In this document: one piece after another, positions 7,910 to 16,790 of the stretch
Layout: each line of letters opens with the position of its first letter
How positions within the stretch are numbered: position 1 is the stretch's first letter
Assembly (NCBI GenBank): GCA_963785115.1
Contig: CAWATY010000031.1
Span: forward strand, 124,001 to 188,000
From: JACCWP01 sp963785115
GTDB taxonomy: Bacteria > Actinomycetota > Actinomycetes > Propionibacteriales > Nocardioidaceae
DNA length: 64,000 bases
Direction: 5' to 3'
Notes under the pieces: generated by a model
What the model was told of the DNA's origin: nothing
The model's database searches: none
Seen by the model: the letters and a program-made list of their open reading frames with translations, nothing else
Position numbers and translations under genes: made by a program

Positions 7910-9034
7910 TCAGCCGGGCGCGAGCCCGTCGTACAGCGCGGCCAGCCGCTGCGCGCGGGCCTCCGGCGAGTGCTCGCGCTCCCAGCGCAGCCGGCCGCCG
8001 GCACCCAACGTGCCCAGGCAGGACGCCGATCCCAGCAGCTCGCACAACGCGGCGGGCAGCCGCCGCGGGTCGGTGCCGGGCAGGACCACCCCGGTGGTGC
8101 CGTGCTCGACGACCTCCGCCGCCGGACGCTGAGCGATGGCGACCACCGCGCGACGTGACGCGCCCGCCGCCATCGCGGCCAGCGGGGTGCTGGCGGCACC
8201 CCCGACGTCCAGCACCAGGTCGACCCGCGCCAGCAGCGGCCAGGTCACTCGGGACGTGCCGTGAACGCGGCTGGACACCGACTCGGCCCAGCCGCGGATG
8301 GTCACCGCAAGCCGGCGCTCGCGCACCAGCCGCGCGGCCTCACCGGCGAACACGACGTGCAGGCTCTCGTCGGCGCGCAGCAGCACCTCGATCGACTCGA
8401 GCAGGACGGCGTCGATCCCGTCGCCGACGACGCCCAGCAGCCGCTTGCCCGACCCGTCGTCGGACCACTCCACCGGATCGGGACAGTGCGGGGTCGCCGC
8501 CGGGACCACGCGCAGAAGGCTCCGCGGTACCCCGTGCCGCAGCGCGTCGCGGTAGTGCAGATCGGACGCGATGATCATCAGCGCCGCGTGGTCGGAGAGC
8601 GTCCACACCGGTGACCCGGGAGGGCCGAGCGGCTCGAGCAGGACCTGCGTCCCCTCGCCGTGGCTGCTGCGCAGCGCGGCGGCCACGACTCCGGCCTCCC
8701 AGCCGACCGCGTGCACCAGCCTCGAGACGTTCTGCGCCAGTGCCGACGCGACGTCCTCCAGGGTGGTCGCGTCCAGCATCTCGACGCTTCGCCGCGACGA
8801 CGAGACGTACGGACCGGGCTGAGCCAGCCGGCGGACCGGGACCAGCTGGTGCGGCGGCGGCCCGGACACCCGGTTGACCGCGTCGAACACCTCGATCGTG
8901 GCCGCCTCGGGCCGCTCGAGGTCGGAGCTCTCGTCCGGGCTGAGCAGGGGCGCCAGGACCGTGACGGAGCGCCCGGGAGCATCCACGGGAGGATCCGTGG
9001 GCACGCTGACGAGGCGGTGCAGCTCGGCGGTCAT
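7910..9034 (-). CDS. Glycosyltransferase-like protein (GT-B fold, family 4 type)
   Basis: A 374-residue protein without signal peptide or membrane segments. The C-terminal third shows the nucleotide-sugar binding pattern of GT-B enzymes: DLVLDVGGAASTPLAAMAAGASRR, then AEVVEHGTTGVVLPGTDPRR and ARAQRLAALYDGL. The N-terminal half is less typical and the usual glycine-rich donor loop is not obvious. The start ATG 9034 is preceded by AAAGGA about 12 bases upstream, and then by a 12-bp tandem repeat. No sugar-biosynthesis genes are adjacent, so acceptor and product are unknown. Confidence 0.6.
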   Translation of the reverse strand: MTAELHRLVSVPTDPPVDAPGRSVTVLAPLLSPDESSDLERPEAATIEVFDAVNRVSGPPPHQLVPVRRLAQPGPYVSSSRRSVEMLDATTLEDVASALAQNVSRLVHAVGWEAGVVAAALRSSHGEGTQVLLEPLGPPGSPVWTLSDHAALMIIASDLHYRDALRHGVPRSLLRVVPAATPHCPDPVEWSDDGSGKRLLGVVGDGIDAVLLESIEVLLRADESLHVVFAGEAARLVRERRLAVTIRGWAESVSSRVHGTSRVTWPLLARVDLVLDVGGAASTPLAAMAAGASRRAVVAIAQRPAAEVVEHGTTGVVLPGTDPRRLPAALCELLGSASCLGTLGAGGRLRWEREHSPEARAQRLAALYDGLAPG

Positions 9035-9052
9035 GGCGCGGCGCGGTCCTTT

Positions 9053-9100
9053 CCGTGGGTTGGTCCGTGGGTTGGTCCGTGGGTTGGTCCGTGGGTTGGT
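9053..9100. repeat. 12-bp tandem repeat, 4 perfect copies, upstream of the glycosyltransferase gene
   Basis: CCGTGGGTTGGT occurs four times without mismatch, ending in a diverged CCGGTGGGCCTG. It lies directly upstream of the ribosome binding site of the glycosyltransferase gene, between that gene and the end of truB. Copy-number variation would alter leader length or promoter spacing. Confidence 0.92.
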
Positions 9101-9102
9101 CC

Positions 9103-9129
9103 GGTGGGCCTGGGCTGGCAGTGCCCACC
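9103..9129 (-). terminator. Candidate terminator after truB
   Basis: GGTGGGC (9103-9109) pairs perfectly with GCCCACC (9123-9129) around a 13-base loop, 22 bases beyond the truB stop in its direction of transcription. Confidence 0.4.
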
Positions 9130-9151
9130 GACCGGGCTGGTCAAACGCCCT

Positions 9152-10039
9152 TTACCCGCAGAAGACCGCCACCGGTACCGCGTCCGGGCCGCGCTGGGCG
9201 TACAGGGCGAGGAATGTCCCGGTTTCGTCCAGGACTGCCACCGGTGCCGCGTCGTCGGGCAGCGTCAGGCCGGCCAGCCGCGAGCCGTGACGCACCAGTC
9301 GCGACTGCTCGTCGTCCAGTCGCAGCACGGCAAAGACCCCGGACACGGCAGCGGTCAGGTCGACGAGGTCGAGGTGTTCGGCAAGCTGCTCGAGGGTCCG
9401 CGCCTGCTCCTCGCCGAACGGCCCGACCGCGGTGCGGCGCAGCCGGGTGAGGTGGCCGCCGACCCCGAGCGCAGCGCCCAGGTCACGGGCCAGCGCGCGC
9501 ACGTACGTCCCCGACGAGCAGACCACGCGTACGTCGAGGTCGGTGTGGTCGCCCACCGGGCGGCTGGCCAGCACGTCGAAGGAGTGCACGTGCACCCGGC
9601 GCGGCTCCAGCGTCACCTGCTCGCCGCGCCGGACGCGGGCATAGGCACGCTCACCGGCCACCTTGACCGCCGAGACCGCCGCCGGGACCTGGTCGAGCTC
9701 GCCGACCAGCCCGGCGGTCGCCAGCCGGACCCGCTCCGGGTCGAGATCATCGGCGGGCGTGCGGGAGACGACCTCACCCTCGGCGTCGTCGGTCGTGGTC
9801 GCCGAACCGAGCCGGATCGTGGCCTCGTACGTCTTGCGGGTGCCGCTCAGGTGCCCGAGCAACCGGGTGGCACGGCCGATGCCGACGACCAGCACTCCGG
9901 TGGCCATCGGGTCCAGGGTGCCGGCGTGGCCGACCCGGCGGGTGCCGGCCAGCCGACGGACCCGGGCGACGACGTCGTGCGACGTGAGGCCGCCGGGCTT
10001 GTCGACGACGAGCAGCCCGTCCCCGACCGGCGGAGTCAC
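9152..10039 (-). CDS. truB: tRNA pseudouridine(55) synthase TruB
   Basis: A 295-residue enzyme that converts U55 of the T-loop of tRNAs to pseudouridine. Seen: GLLVVDKPGGLTSHDVVARV at the start, the catalytic Asp in GHAGTLDPMATGVL (about D43), GATIRLG-type strand as YEATIRLG, CSSGTYVRALARDLG and a short C-terminal PUA-like part ending in VPVAVFCG. The GTG start overlaps the rbfA stop (GTGA), the usual rbfA-truB coupling. Length is normal for Actinobacteria. Confidence 0.96.
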   Translation of the reverse strand: MTPPVGDGLLVVDKPGGLTSHDVVARVRRLAGTRRVGHAGTLDPMATGVLVVGIGRATRLLGHLSGTRKTYEATIRLGSATTTDDAEGEVVSRTPADDLDPERVRLATAGLVGELDQVPAAVSAVKVAGERAYARVRRGEQVTLEPRRVHVHSFDVLASRPVGDHTDLDVRVVCSSGTYVRALARDLGAALGVGGHLTRLRRTAVGPFGEEQARTLEQLAEHLDLVDLTAAVSGVFAVLRLDDEQSRLVRHGSRLAGLTLPDDAAPVAVLDETGTFLALYAQRGPDAVPVAVFCG

Positions 10040-10494
10040 CGCTCGGCGGGCTCGTCGGCGGGCGGGTCCTCGTCGTCCTCGTCGCGGTGCCGGTACGGGT
10101 CGGGGTCACCGGCGTACTGCGCGCCCGCTGCGTTCCGGGCGACCTCGGCGTCGGACGCGCGGGCCCGGGCCAGCAGGTCCTCGATGTGCCGAGCGTTCTC
10201 CGGCACGCCGTCCAGCACGAAGGCCAGCGTGGGTGTGTGTCGCATGCCGAGCTGGCGGCCGACCTCGGACCGGATCAGCCCCGTGGCGCTGTGCAGGGCC
10301 GCCGCCGACGCCTCGATCTCGGCGGCCTCGCCGAGGACTGTGTAGAACACCGTGGCCTGCTGGGTGTCGCCGCTGACCCGGACGTCGGTGATCGTGACGA
10401 AACCGAGCCGCGGGTCCTTGATCCGGCGCTCCAGCATCTCTGCGACGATCACCTGCACCCGATCGGCGATCTTGCGGACGCGGGGGGACGCCAT
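10036..10494 (-). CDS. rbfA: 30S ribosome-binding factor RbfA
   Basis: A 152-residue ribosome maturation factor acting on the 5' helix of 16S rRNA. Seen: ARVRKIADRVQVIVAEMLER-like N-terminus (SPRVRKIADRVQVIVAEML), KDPRLGFVTITDVRVSGD, the KH-type fold and RHTPTLAFVLDGVPENARHI. A C-terminal Asp/Glu/Pro tail of about 30 residues is typical of actinobacterial RbfA. It normally follows infB and DUF503, but here about 3 kb of unrelated genes lie between. Confidence 0.96.
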   Translation of the reverse strand: MASPRVRKIADRVQVIVAEMLERRIKDPRLGFVTITDVRVSGDTQQATVFYTVLGEAAEIEASAAALHSATGLIRSEVGRQLGMRHTPTLAFVLDGVPENARHIEDLLARARASDAEVARNAAGAQYAGDPDPYRHRDEDDEDPPADEPAER

Positions 10495-10548
10495 GGTTTC
10501 CTCCTCGAACGGTCAGCGATTCACCAGCCTAGGTCAGCGGGGACGGAC

Positions 10549-11550
10549 ATGGACCGACGGACGTGTCCGGCGGTCTGCCGCGCGATGGTCACGCTCTCGG
10601 CCCTCACCCTCGCCACGCTCGTGCCCGCCGGCGCTTCCGGGGCGGAGACGGTGCCCGGCGGACGCGACTGCATGGGCGAGTCGCCGACGGTGGTCGGTAC
10701 TGCCGGCGCGGACCGGCTGGTCGGGACGGCCGCCGACGACGTGTTCGCGGCCGGCCGCGGGGACGACGTGGTGATCGGCAAGGCGGGCGACGACGTGGTC
10801 TGCGCCGGCCCGGGCGACGACCTCGTGGAAGAGGGCGCGGGCCGCGACGCGGTGGCGCTCGGCGCGGGTGCCGATGAGGTCGTCGTGGCACTCGGCAGTC
10901 CCGACAGGCTCGACGGTGGGTCAGGGACGGACCGGCTCGACTACTCGGCCCTCGAGGACCCGGGCGAGGGCGTGGTCGTCGACCTTCGGTCCCAGCGGAG
11001 CAGCGGCCGGGCCGGCCGCGACACGGTGGAGCGCTTCGACGTCGTCACGGGCACGGGCGGCGATGACGTCCTCGCGGGGTCGTCGTCGCCTGAGTCCCTC
11101 GGCGGCGGACCGGGCGCCGACCGACTGGTGGGTCGGGGCGGCGCCGACCGGCTCCTGGTCGACTTCGCCCCCGACGACGCCCGCGGCGGTGGCGGTGACG
11201 ACACCATCGCGGTGCTCGCCCACGACTTCACCCAGGGGCCGGACTCGTACATCGGCGGGCCCGGCCGCGACCTGCTGAGCTTCGCCCGGGCGTACTCCGA
11301 GCCGGGGCTCGTGGTCGACCTCCGCGTGGGCACCGTCCGCGGGCTCGGCCATGACTCGGTCAGCGGGATCGAGGACGTCACGGGCACCGACCTGCGCGGC
11401 GACACCCTGACCGGTGACGCAGGCCCGAACGTCCTCACCGGGCTCGGCGGTGGCGACACCCTGGTCGGGCGAGGGGGCGTCGACACCGCCGACGGCGGGT
11501 CCGGGTCGGACTCCTGTGCCGCTGAGGCCGTCGTCGACTGCGAGAGCTAG
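10549..11550 (+). CDS. Secreted RTX-like (hemolysin-type calcium-binding repeat) protein
   Basis: A 333-residue protein with a Sec signal peptide (AMVTLSALTLATLVPAGASGA). The rest is made almost wholly of Gly/Asp-rich nonapeptide-like repeats: GTAGADRLVGTAADDVFAAG, GRGDDVVIGKAGDDVVCAG, GGDDVLAGSSS, LTGLGGGDTLVGRGG. These resemble RTX calcium-binding beta-roll units, with a conserved Cys near each end. No enzymatic domain is visible. It probably acts outside the cell as a calcium-stabilised structural or adhesive protein. It is divergent from rbfA and lies inside the region that interrupts the translation operon. Confidence 0.75.
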   Translation: MDRRTCPAVCRAMVTLSALTLATLVPAGASGAETVPGGRDCMGESPTVVGTAGADRLVGTAADDVFAAGRGDDVVIGKAGDDVVCAGPGDDLVEEGAGRDAVALGAGADEVVVALGSPDRLDGGSGTDRLDYSALEDPGEGVVVDLRSQRSSGRAGRDTVERFDVVTGTGGDDVLAGSSSPESLGGGPGADRLVGRGGADRLLVDFAPDDARGGGGDDTIAVLAHDFTQGPDSYIGGPGRDLLSFARAYSEPGLVVDLRVGTVRGLGHDSVSGIEDVTGTDLRGDTLTGDAGPNVLTGLGGGDTLVGRGGVDTADGGSGSDSCAAEAVVDCES

Positions 11551-11677
11551 TGGCAACCCACGCTCGCCTCGGCCTCAGCGTCTGCGGTGGTGGGTTCTGC
11601 GGGCCTCGGAGGAGCCGCTTCCGCTAGCGCGGTCCGACGCCTTCAGCCACGTCGGCTTTCAGCCTCCGCCAGGCGAC

Positions 11678-12061
11678 ATGAATACTGCCGACGTGGGTGC
11701 CTTAGAGGGCCGAGTCGACGTCGTGGACGCGGAGTCCTGCAACCTCATGTTGATGGTCAGCAACCAGTCGTATCTCGACGATCCGGTTGTCCTCACCGTC
11801 GACATAGACGGCGTCAACGTGCTGTCTCAGCCCTTCGAGGTTCGGAACCAGCACCACGACGTCCGTTTCCCGCTGCGCCTAGGTACGGGCACGCATCAGT
11901 TGAGGGTCTCGTCCGACACCGGCGTGGTGCTTGAGGAGAAGTTCACGCTTCCTACAACCGGGGGACGGCAGCACGCAAGCATCGACTACTACAACTATGC
12001 GGACGAAGACGGAAGGCTCATCGACTGGAACATTCAGCCGATGCCCATGGGTATCCGGTGA
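11678..12061 (+). CDS. Orphan hypothetical protein of lower GC content
   Basis: A 127-residue protein from ATG 11678. There is no signal peptide or membrane segment. The sequence (NLMLMVSNQSYLDDPVVLTV, GTHQLRVSSDTGVVLEEKF, then a Tyr/Asn-rich end) looks like a small beta-sandwich. GC content and third-position GC are visibly lower than in all neighbours, with TTA/TTG Leu, ATA Ile and AAT Asn codons that are rare in this window; this suggests recent acquisition. No clear Shine-Dalgarno is present beyond AGGCG. I do not recognise the family. It is convergent with the decayed HNH gene. Confidence 0.55.
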   Translation: MNTADVGALEGRVDVVDAESCNLMLMVSNQSYLDDPVVLTVDIDGVNVLSQPFEVRNQHHDVRFPLRLGTGTHQLRVSSDTGVVLEEKFTLPTTGGRQHASIDYYNYADEDGRLIDWNIQPMPMGIR

Positions 12062-12129
12062 CCGGGCCATCGGTGCTCGGTGCGACGATCATCTGCTGCT
12101 GGCACGTCGGAGCCAGGGAACTGAGGTCT

Positions 12130-13448
12130 TCAGCGTCTGAGGTGGAGGGTGTTGGTGCGGGGTGTGCGTTCGGGGTCGATCCAGGCGGGTGGGATGAACT
12201 CGGGCCGTCTGTTCGCGGCCAGGCGGACGGTCCATTCGCCGCGGTGGATGACGACGTGGTGGGTGTGGCAGAGCAGCACCCCGTTGTCCAACGAGGTGGG
12301 TCCGCCGAACAGCCAGTGGATGATGTGGTGCACGTTGGTCCAGGCCGGCGGGCGGTCGCAGCCGGGGAAGGCGCAGCCGCGGTCTCTGAGTTCCACCGCC
12401 CGGCGGAGTTCCTTGGTGAAGACCCGGATCGCCCGGCCGACGTCGAGCGGGACGCCGTTCGAGTTCAGCAGCACCGGGATGAGGGTGGCGTCGCAGGCGA
12501 GCCGGCGGATGTCGGCGGCCGAGATCGGGGTGCCGGTGTCCAGGGTGCCCAGCCCGAGGGAGGCCTTGAGCGCCTCGAAGTCGATGGTGATGGCGATGTG
12601 GGCGGGGAACCCGAAGCTGGTCGGGGTGTCCGGTGCGCCGAGGGTGCGGCGGCAGATCTCCACCAGCGCGTCGGCCTGACGCTGCCCGGCAGTCCTGGTG
12701 TCGGTGCCGCCGTCCGCGTTGGGGAGTCCGCCGGGCTTGGCGAAGGGTTCCAGCGCGGCGGACACGGTGGCCCAGGACTCCGGGTCGAGCTCGCCGGCCA
12801 GCCGGATCCGGCCGCGGTGATCGACCCGGGCGGACAGGCAGTTCGTGCGGTTCTGGTCGCGGGCCTCGGCCTGGGCGAGCGCTTCGGCCTCGGCGGCCTC
12901 GGCCACCTCCGGGGCCAGGTAGGTCAGCAGGTGCGGCGCCGTAGCCGGCGAGAACCTGCGCGGAGTGGTCAGCCGCCCAGTCCAGCATCAGCCGCTCACC
13001 GCGGCCGATCACCTCCGCACCCAACGAGTCGGGCAGCGTGCCGATGGCGGTGGCGATCACCCGGGCCTGGTCGGCGTCGATGTCCCCGGCCGCGAACGCG
13101 GCGTTGGTGGCCACCAGCCCACCGGACAGCTGGTCGGCCAGCTCGCACACCTGCCGGGCCTTGGCCCGCCGGGCAGTCAGCAGGTCGGCCAGCCAGGCAG
13201 TGGTCGAGGTGGCACCGACGGTGCTTGGCCAGGTCCCGGCGGGTCGCCTCCCCGACCGCGGTGGTCTGCACCGCAGCCGTCCTGCGCAACACCTCCTCAG
13301 CGGCGGTGATGACCTCGGCCACGGCGGCGTCGTCGGCCGACCACAACGTCAGGCGGCCCGGATCGACCAGCTCTTCCAACTTCTCGGCGAACCGACGACA
13401 CAACTGCGCCACCGGGTGCCCGGCGGTGCTGGTCGGCTGGTCCGTCAT
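12130..13448 (-). pseudogene. DUF222/13E12-repeat HNH endonuclease, broken by two frameshifts
   Basis: Three segments in different frames join into one DUF222-HNH protein. The N-terminal part (13448 to about 13220) reads MTDQPTSTAG...RRDLAKHR. The middle part (about 13218 to 12940) resumes in another frame as GATSTTAWLADLLTARRAKA and continues to HSAQVLAGYG. The C-terminal part (about 12935 to 12130) reads PHLLTYLAPEVAEAAEAEAL onward. It keeps an intact HNH motif: DRGCAFPGCDRPPAW, VHHIIHW and LCHTHHVVIHRGEW. One base too many near 13219 and a second shift near 12940 break the frame. Such genes are multicopy in Actinobacteria and often decayed. Sequencing error at two sites is possible but less likely. 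Confidence 0.85.
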
Positions 13449-13560
13449 GGAACAAACCTAGACCCCGCCACCGACACTCCCCCGACCCCGAATCCCCTTG
13501 TCCACAAGGGAAAACCACCCGCAGCTCTGCGACGGCTCGCGGAGGATCTTGCCGATCTAC

Positions 13561-13857
13561 CTAGTCGTCGTCGACCGAGCGGACCCAGCGCCGCACGGCG
13601 AGGACCTCCAGCTCCGGGCGGCCCCAGAGCCATCGCTCGGCCTCGTCGAGCACGTGCTCGACCCGGGCGTGCTCGCCCGAGACGGTCGCGACGCCGATCT
13701 CGGTCCGCCGCAGCAGATCGTGCGACCCGGTCTCGGCCGCGGCGACGTCGAGGTGTCGGCGCAACCCGGCCAGCACGGGACGGACGGCGCCGCGCTTGTG
13801 CTTCAGCGAGCGGACGTCGCCGAGCAGCAGGTCGGCCGTCAGTGCACCGACGAACAC
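13561..13857 (-). CDS. DUF503 family protein, between infB and rbfA
   Basis: A 98-residue protein of the DUF503 (YlxP-like) family, full length for the family when started at GTG 13857. Seen: VFVGALTADLLLGDVRSLKHKR, the family's opening block, then EIGVATVSGEHARVEHVLDEAERW. It is usually found between infB and rbfA and is thought to take part in ribosome maturation or translation. Here it follows infB by 31 bases. An upstream reading to 13935 would overlap infB and lacks family similarity, so the shorter start is preferred. Confidence 0.9.
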   Translation of the reverse strand: MFVGALTADLLLGDVRSLKHKRGAVRPVLAGLRRHLDVAAAETGSHDLLRRTEIGVATVSGEHARVEHVLDEAERWLWGRPELEVLAVRRWVRSVDDD

Positions 13858-13888
13858 GACCTGCTGTCCCGTACGAGCGCGCGTGCCC

Positions 13889-16678
13889 TCAGGCGCGCGG
13901 CTTCTCCTGCAGCTCGAAGGACTCCACGACGTCACCGATCTTGATGTCGTTGAAGTTTCGGAACGTCAAGCCGCACTCGAAGCCCTCGCGGACCTCGGTC
14001 GCGTCGTCCTTGAACCGCTTGAGGCTCGACAGGTCGAGGTCGTCGGCGACGACCGCGCTGTCGCGCAGCAGGCGGGCCTTGGCGTTGCGCCGGATGACAC
14101 CGCTGCTGACCATGCAGCCGGCGATGTTGCCCACCCGCGACGAACGGAAGATCTCGCGGATCTCCGCGGTGCCGAGCTGGATCTCCTCGAACTCCGGCTT
14201 GAGCATCCCCTTGAGGGCCGCCTCGATCTCCTCGATGGCCTGGTAGATCACCGAGTAGTAGCGGATCTCGACGCCCTCGCGGTCGGCCAGCTCCGTCGCC
14301 TTGCCCTGTGGGCGGACGTTGAAGCCGATGATGATCGCGTCGGAGGCCGCGGCCAGGTTGACGTTGGTCTCGGTGATCGCACCGACACCGCGGTCGATGA
14401 CGCGCAGTGACACGTCCTCGCCGACGTCGAGCCCCGCCAGTGCGTCCTCGAGCGCCTCGACCGACCCAGAAACGTCGCCCTTGAGGATCAGCAGCAGCTC
14501 GTTGGTCTCGCCCTTCTCCATCGAGGACATGAAGTCCTCGAGGGTCCGGCGCCCCGTGCGCTGGGCCAGCAGTGCGTTGCGCTCGCGCGCCTCGCGCCGC
14601 TCGGCGATCTGCCGCGCCACCCGGTCGTCGTCGACGACCATCAGGTTGTCTCCGGCACCGGGCACGGCCGTGAGGCCGAGCACCAGCACCGGCCGTGAGG
14701 GCGGCGCCTCCTCGACGTTCGCGCCGTGCTCGTCGAGCATCGCGCGGACCCGCCCGTAGGCGGGACCGGAGACGACCGAGTCGCCGACCCGTAGCGTCCC
14801 GCGCTGGATCAACACGGTGGCCACGGGACCACGACCCTTGTCGAGGTGTGCCTCGATCGACAGGCCCTGGGCGTCCTGGTTGGGGTTGGCCCGCAGGTCG
14901 AGCGCCGCGTCGGCCGTCAGAACGATCGACTCCAGCAGCGTGTCGAGCCCGATGCCGGCCTTGGCCGACACGTCGACGAACATCACGTCGCCGCCGTACT
15001 CCTCGGGCACCAGGCCGTACTCGGTGAGCTGGCCACGGGCCTTGGTCGGGTCGGCGTCCGGGAGGTCGGTCTTGTTGACCGCCACCACGATCGGCACGTC
15101 GGCCGCCTTGGCGTGGTTGAGCGCCTCGATCGTCTGTGGCATCACGCCGTCGTCGGCTGCCACCACCAGCACGGCGATGTCGGTCGCCTGCGCACCACGG
15201 GCACGCATGGCGGTGAACGCCTCGTGGCCCGGGGTGTCGATGAAGGTGATCTTGCGTTCCTGGCCGTCGACCTCGGTCGCCACCTGGTACGCACCGATGT
15301 GCTGGGTGATGCCACCGGCCTCGTCGGCCGTGACGTTGGCGTTGCGCAGCGCATCCAGCAGCTTGGTCTTGCCGTGGTCGACGTGACCCATGACCGTGAC
15401 GACCGGCGGCCGGGGCGCGAGTGCACCCTCCTCGCCCTCGTCCTGGCCGAACTCGAGGTCGAACGACTCCAGCAGCTCGCGGTCCTCGTCCTCGGGCGAG
15501 ACGACCTGCACGTCGTAGTTCAGCTCGGTGCCGAGCACCTGCAGCGTCTCGTCGTTGACCGACTGGGTGGCGGTCACCATCTCGCCGAGGTGGAACAGCA
15601 CCTGCACCAACGACGCCGGGTCGGCGCCGATCTTCTCCGCGAAGTCGGTCAGCGACGCGCCCCGTGCCATCCGGACCGTCTCGCCCTCGCCCTTGCGGAC
15701 CCGCACGCCTCCGACGGCGGGGGCCTGCATGTTGTCGAACTCCTGGCGCTTCGCCCGCTTGGACTTCCGCCCACGCCGGGACGGCCCGCCGGGACGGCCG
15801 AACGCGCCCTGCGTCCCGCCACGACCGGCGCGCCCGGGACCGGGACGTCCGCCGCCGAAGCTGCGGGGAGGACCACCGGGGCCACCGGAGCCACCGGGAC
15901 CACCGGGACCGCCCGGACCTCCGCGACCGGCGGGGGCCGTACGCCCGCCTCCGGCGGTGCGGCCACGGCCACCGGGCGCCGCGCGGCCCCCACTGCCGAG
16001 GGCCGGGGAGCTCTGCTTGGGCATCATCGCCGGGTTCGGCCGCGGCATGCCCGGCACGCCCTCGCCGGCGTGGTGACCGTCGCCGCCCTCGCGGGCGGCC
16101 GCCTGCCGTGGGTCAGGTCGACTCCCGGGCCGTTGCATGCCCTGGGTCGACGAGAACGGGTTGTTGCCGGGCCGCGGTCCCGACGAACGGCCCGAGCCAC
16201 CCGGGCGGGGAGCAGCCGGACGTGGGGCCGCGGGGCGCGGCGCAGCGGTCGCCGAGGCGGCGGGTGCCTCCGGGGCGTCCGGCGGCTCGGTGGCCTGGAC
16301 CGGCTGCGCGGCAGCGCCGTCGTCACCCGCCGCGTCGGCCACCGGCTGGCCGGGTGCGGTCTGCACCTCGGTCACCGGCGACGGCACCTCGGTGGGCGCC
16401 TCGACGGACGGGGTGGCCGCTGCGGGTTCGGGGACCGGCGCGGCCGCCGGCTCGGCGGCCGGCTCTGGTTCGGGGACCGCCTTCTTGGCGGGCTTCTTCT
16501 TCGGAGCCGACGCCTTGAGCTTCTCGCCGTACTCCTCCATGAGGCGCCGCTCGACGGGCGCCTCCACGGTGGAGGACGCGGACTTCACGAACTCCCCCAT
16601 GTCCTTCAAGGTCTCCAGGACGACCTTGCTGGTGACACCGAGCTCTTTCGCGAGCTCGTGGACTCGGACCTTTGCCAC
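13889..16678 (-). CDS. infB: Translation initiation factor IF-2
   Basis: A 929-residue GTPase that places initiator tRNA on the 30S subunit. Seen: the N-terminal helical IF2_N domain VRVHELAKELGVTSKVVLE, a long Pro/Ala/Gly/Arg-rich linker up to about residue 320 (with GGPGGPGGPGG-like runs), a second IF2_N-like segment (SLTDFAEKIGADPASLVQVL), then the G domain from about residue 425. The G motifs are GHVDHGKT, the switch GGITQHIGAY, DTPGHEAF, NKTD and SAK. Domains II-IV and the C-terminal initiator-tRNA binding domain follow (GCMVSSGVIRRNAKARLLRD). The start is GTG 16678. Confidence 0.98.
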   Translation of the reverse strand: MAKVRVHELAKELGVTSKVVLETLKDMGEFVKSASSTVEAPVERRLMEEYGEKLKASAPKKKPAKKAVPEPEPAAEPAAAPVPEPAAATPSVEAPTEVPSPVTEVQTAPGQPVADAAGDDGAAAQPVQATEPPDAPEAPAASATAAPRPAAPRPAAPRPGGSGRSSGPRPGNNPFSSTQGMQRPGSRPDPRQAAAREGGDGHHAGEGVPGMPRPNPAMMPKQSSPALGSGGRAAPGGRGRTAGGGRTAPAGRGGPGGPGGPGGSGGPGGPPRSFGGGRPGPGRAGRGGTQGAFGRPGGPSRRGRKSKRAKRQEFDNMQAPAVGGVRVRKGEGETVRMARGASLTDFAEKIGADPASLVQVLFHLGEMVTATQSVNDETLQVLGTELNYDVQVVSPEDEDRELLESFDLEFGQDEGEEGALAPRPPVVTVMGHVDHGKTKLLDALRNANVTADEAGGITQHIGAYQVATEVDGQERKITFIDTPGHEAFTAMRARGAQATDIAVLVVAADDGVMPQTIEALNHAKAADVPIVVAVNKTDLPDADPTKARGQLTEYGLVPEEYGGDVMFVDVSAKAGIGLDTLLESIVLTADAALDLRANPNQDAQGLSIEAHLDKGRGPVATVLIQRGTLRVGDSVVSGPAYGRVRAMLDEHGANVEEAPPSRPVLVLGLTAVPGAGDNLMVVDDDRVARQIAERREARERNALLAQRTGRRTLEDFMSSMEKGETNELLLILKGDVSGSVEALEDALAGLDVGEDVSLRVIDRGVGAITETNVNLAAASDAIIIGFNVRPQGKATELADREGVEIRYYSVIYQAIEEIEAALKGMLKPEFEEIQLGTAEIREIFRSSRVGNIAGCMVSSGVIRRNAKARLLRDSAVVADDLDLSSLKRFKDDATEVREGFECGLTFRNFNDIKIGDVVESFELQEKPRA

Positions 16679-16790
16679 TGTTCTCCCTCTGGTCCGAGCC
16701 CGGGTGTCGGGCGGGGACCGCTCGTCAGACGTGCATGATCATCTCGAGGTCTTCATCGAGTGCTCATGAGCGCGTGCTCCGCATCTCTCG

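Noticed and set aside
10521..10781. Small minus-strand gene upstream of rbfA
   Set aside because: Antisense to the signal peptide and first repeats of the RTX-like gene; no similarity or ribosome site.
14846..16738. Long plus-strand frame opposite infB
   Set aside because: Antisense of a highly conserved gene in GC-rich DNA; composition reflects the complementary frame, no domains.
16679..16790. Riboswitch or leader attenuator between ylxR and infB
   Set aside because: A small hairpin (GCCCG/CGGGC) exists but no terminator-antiterminator pair or known riboswitch core was seen.
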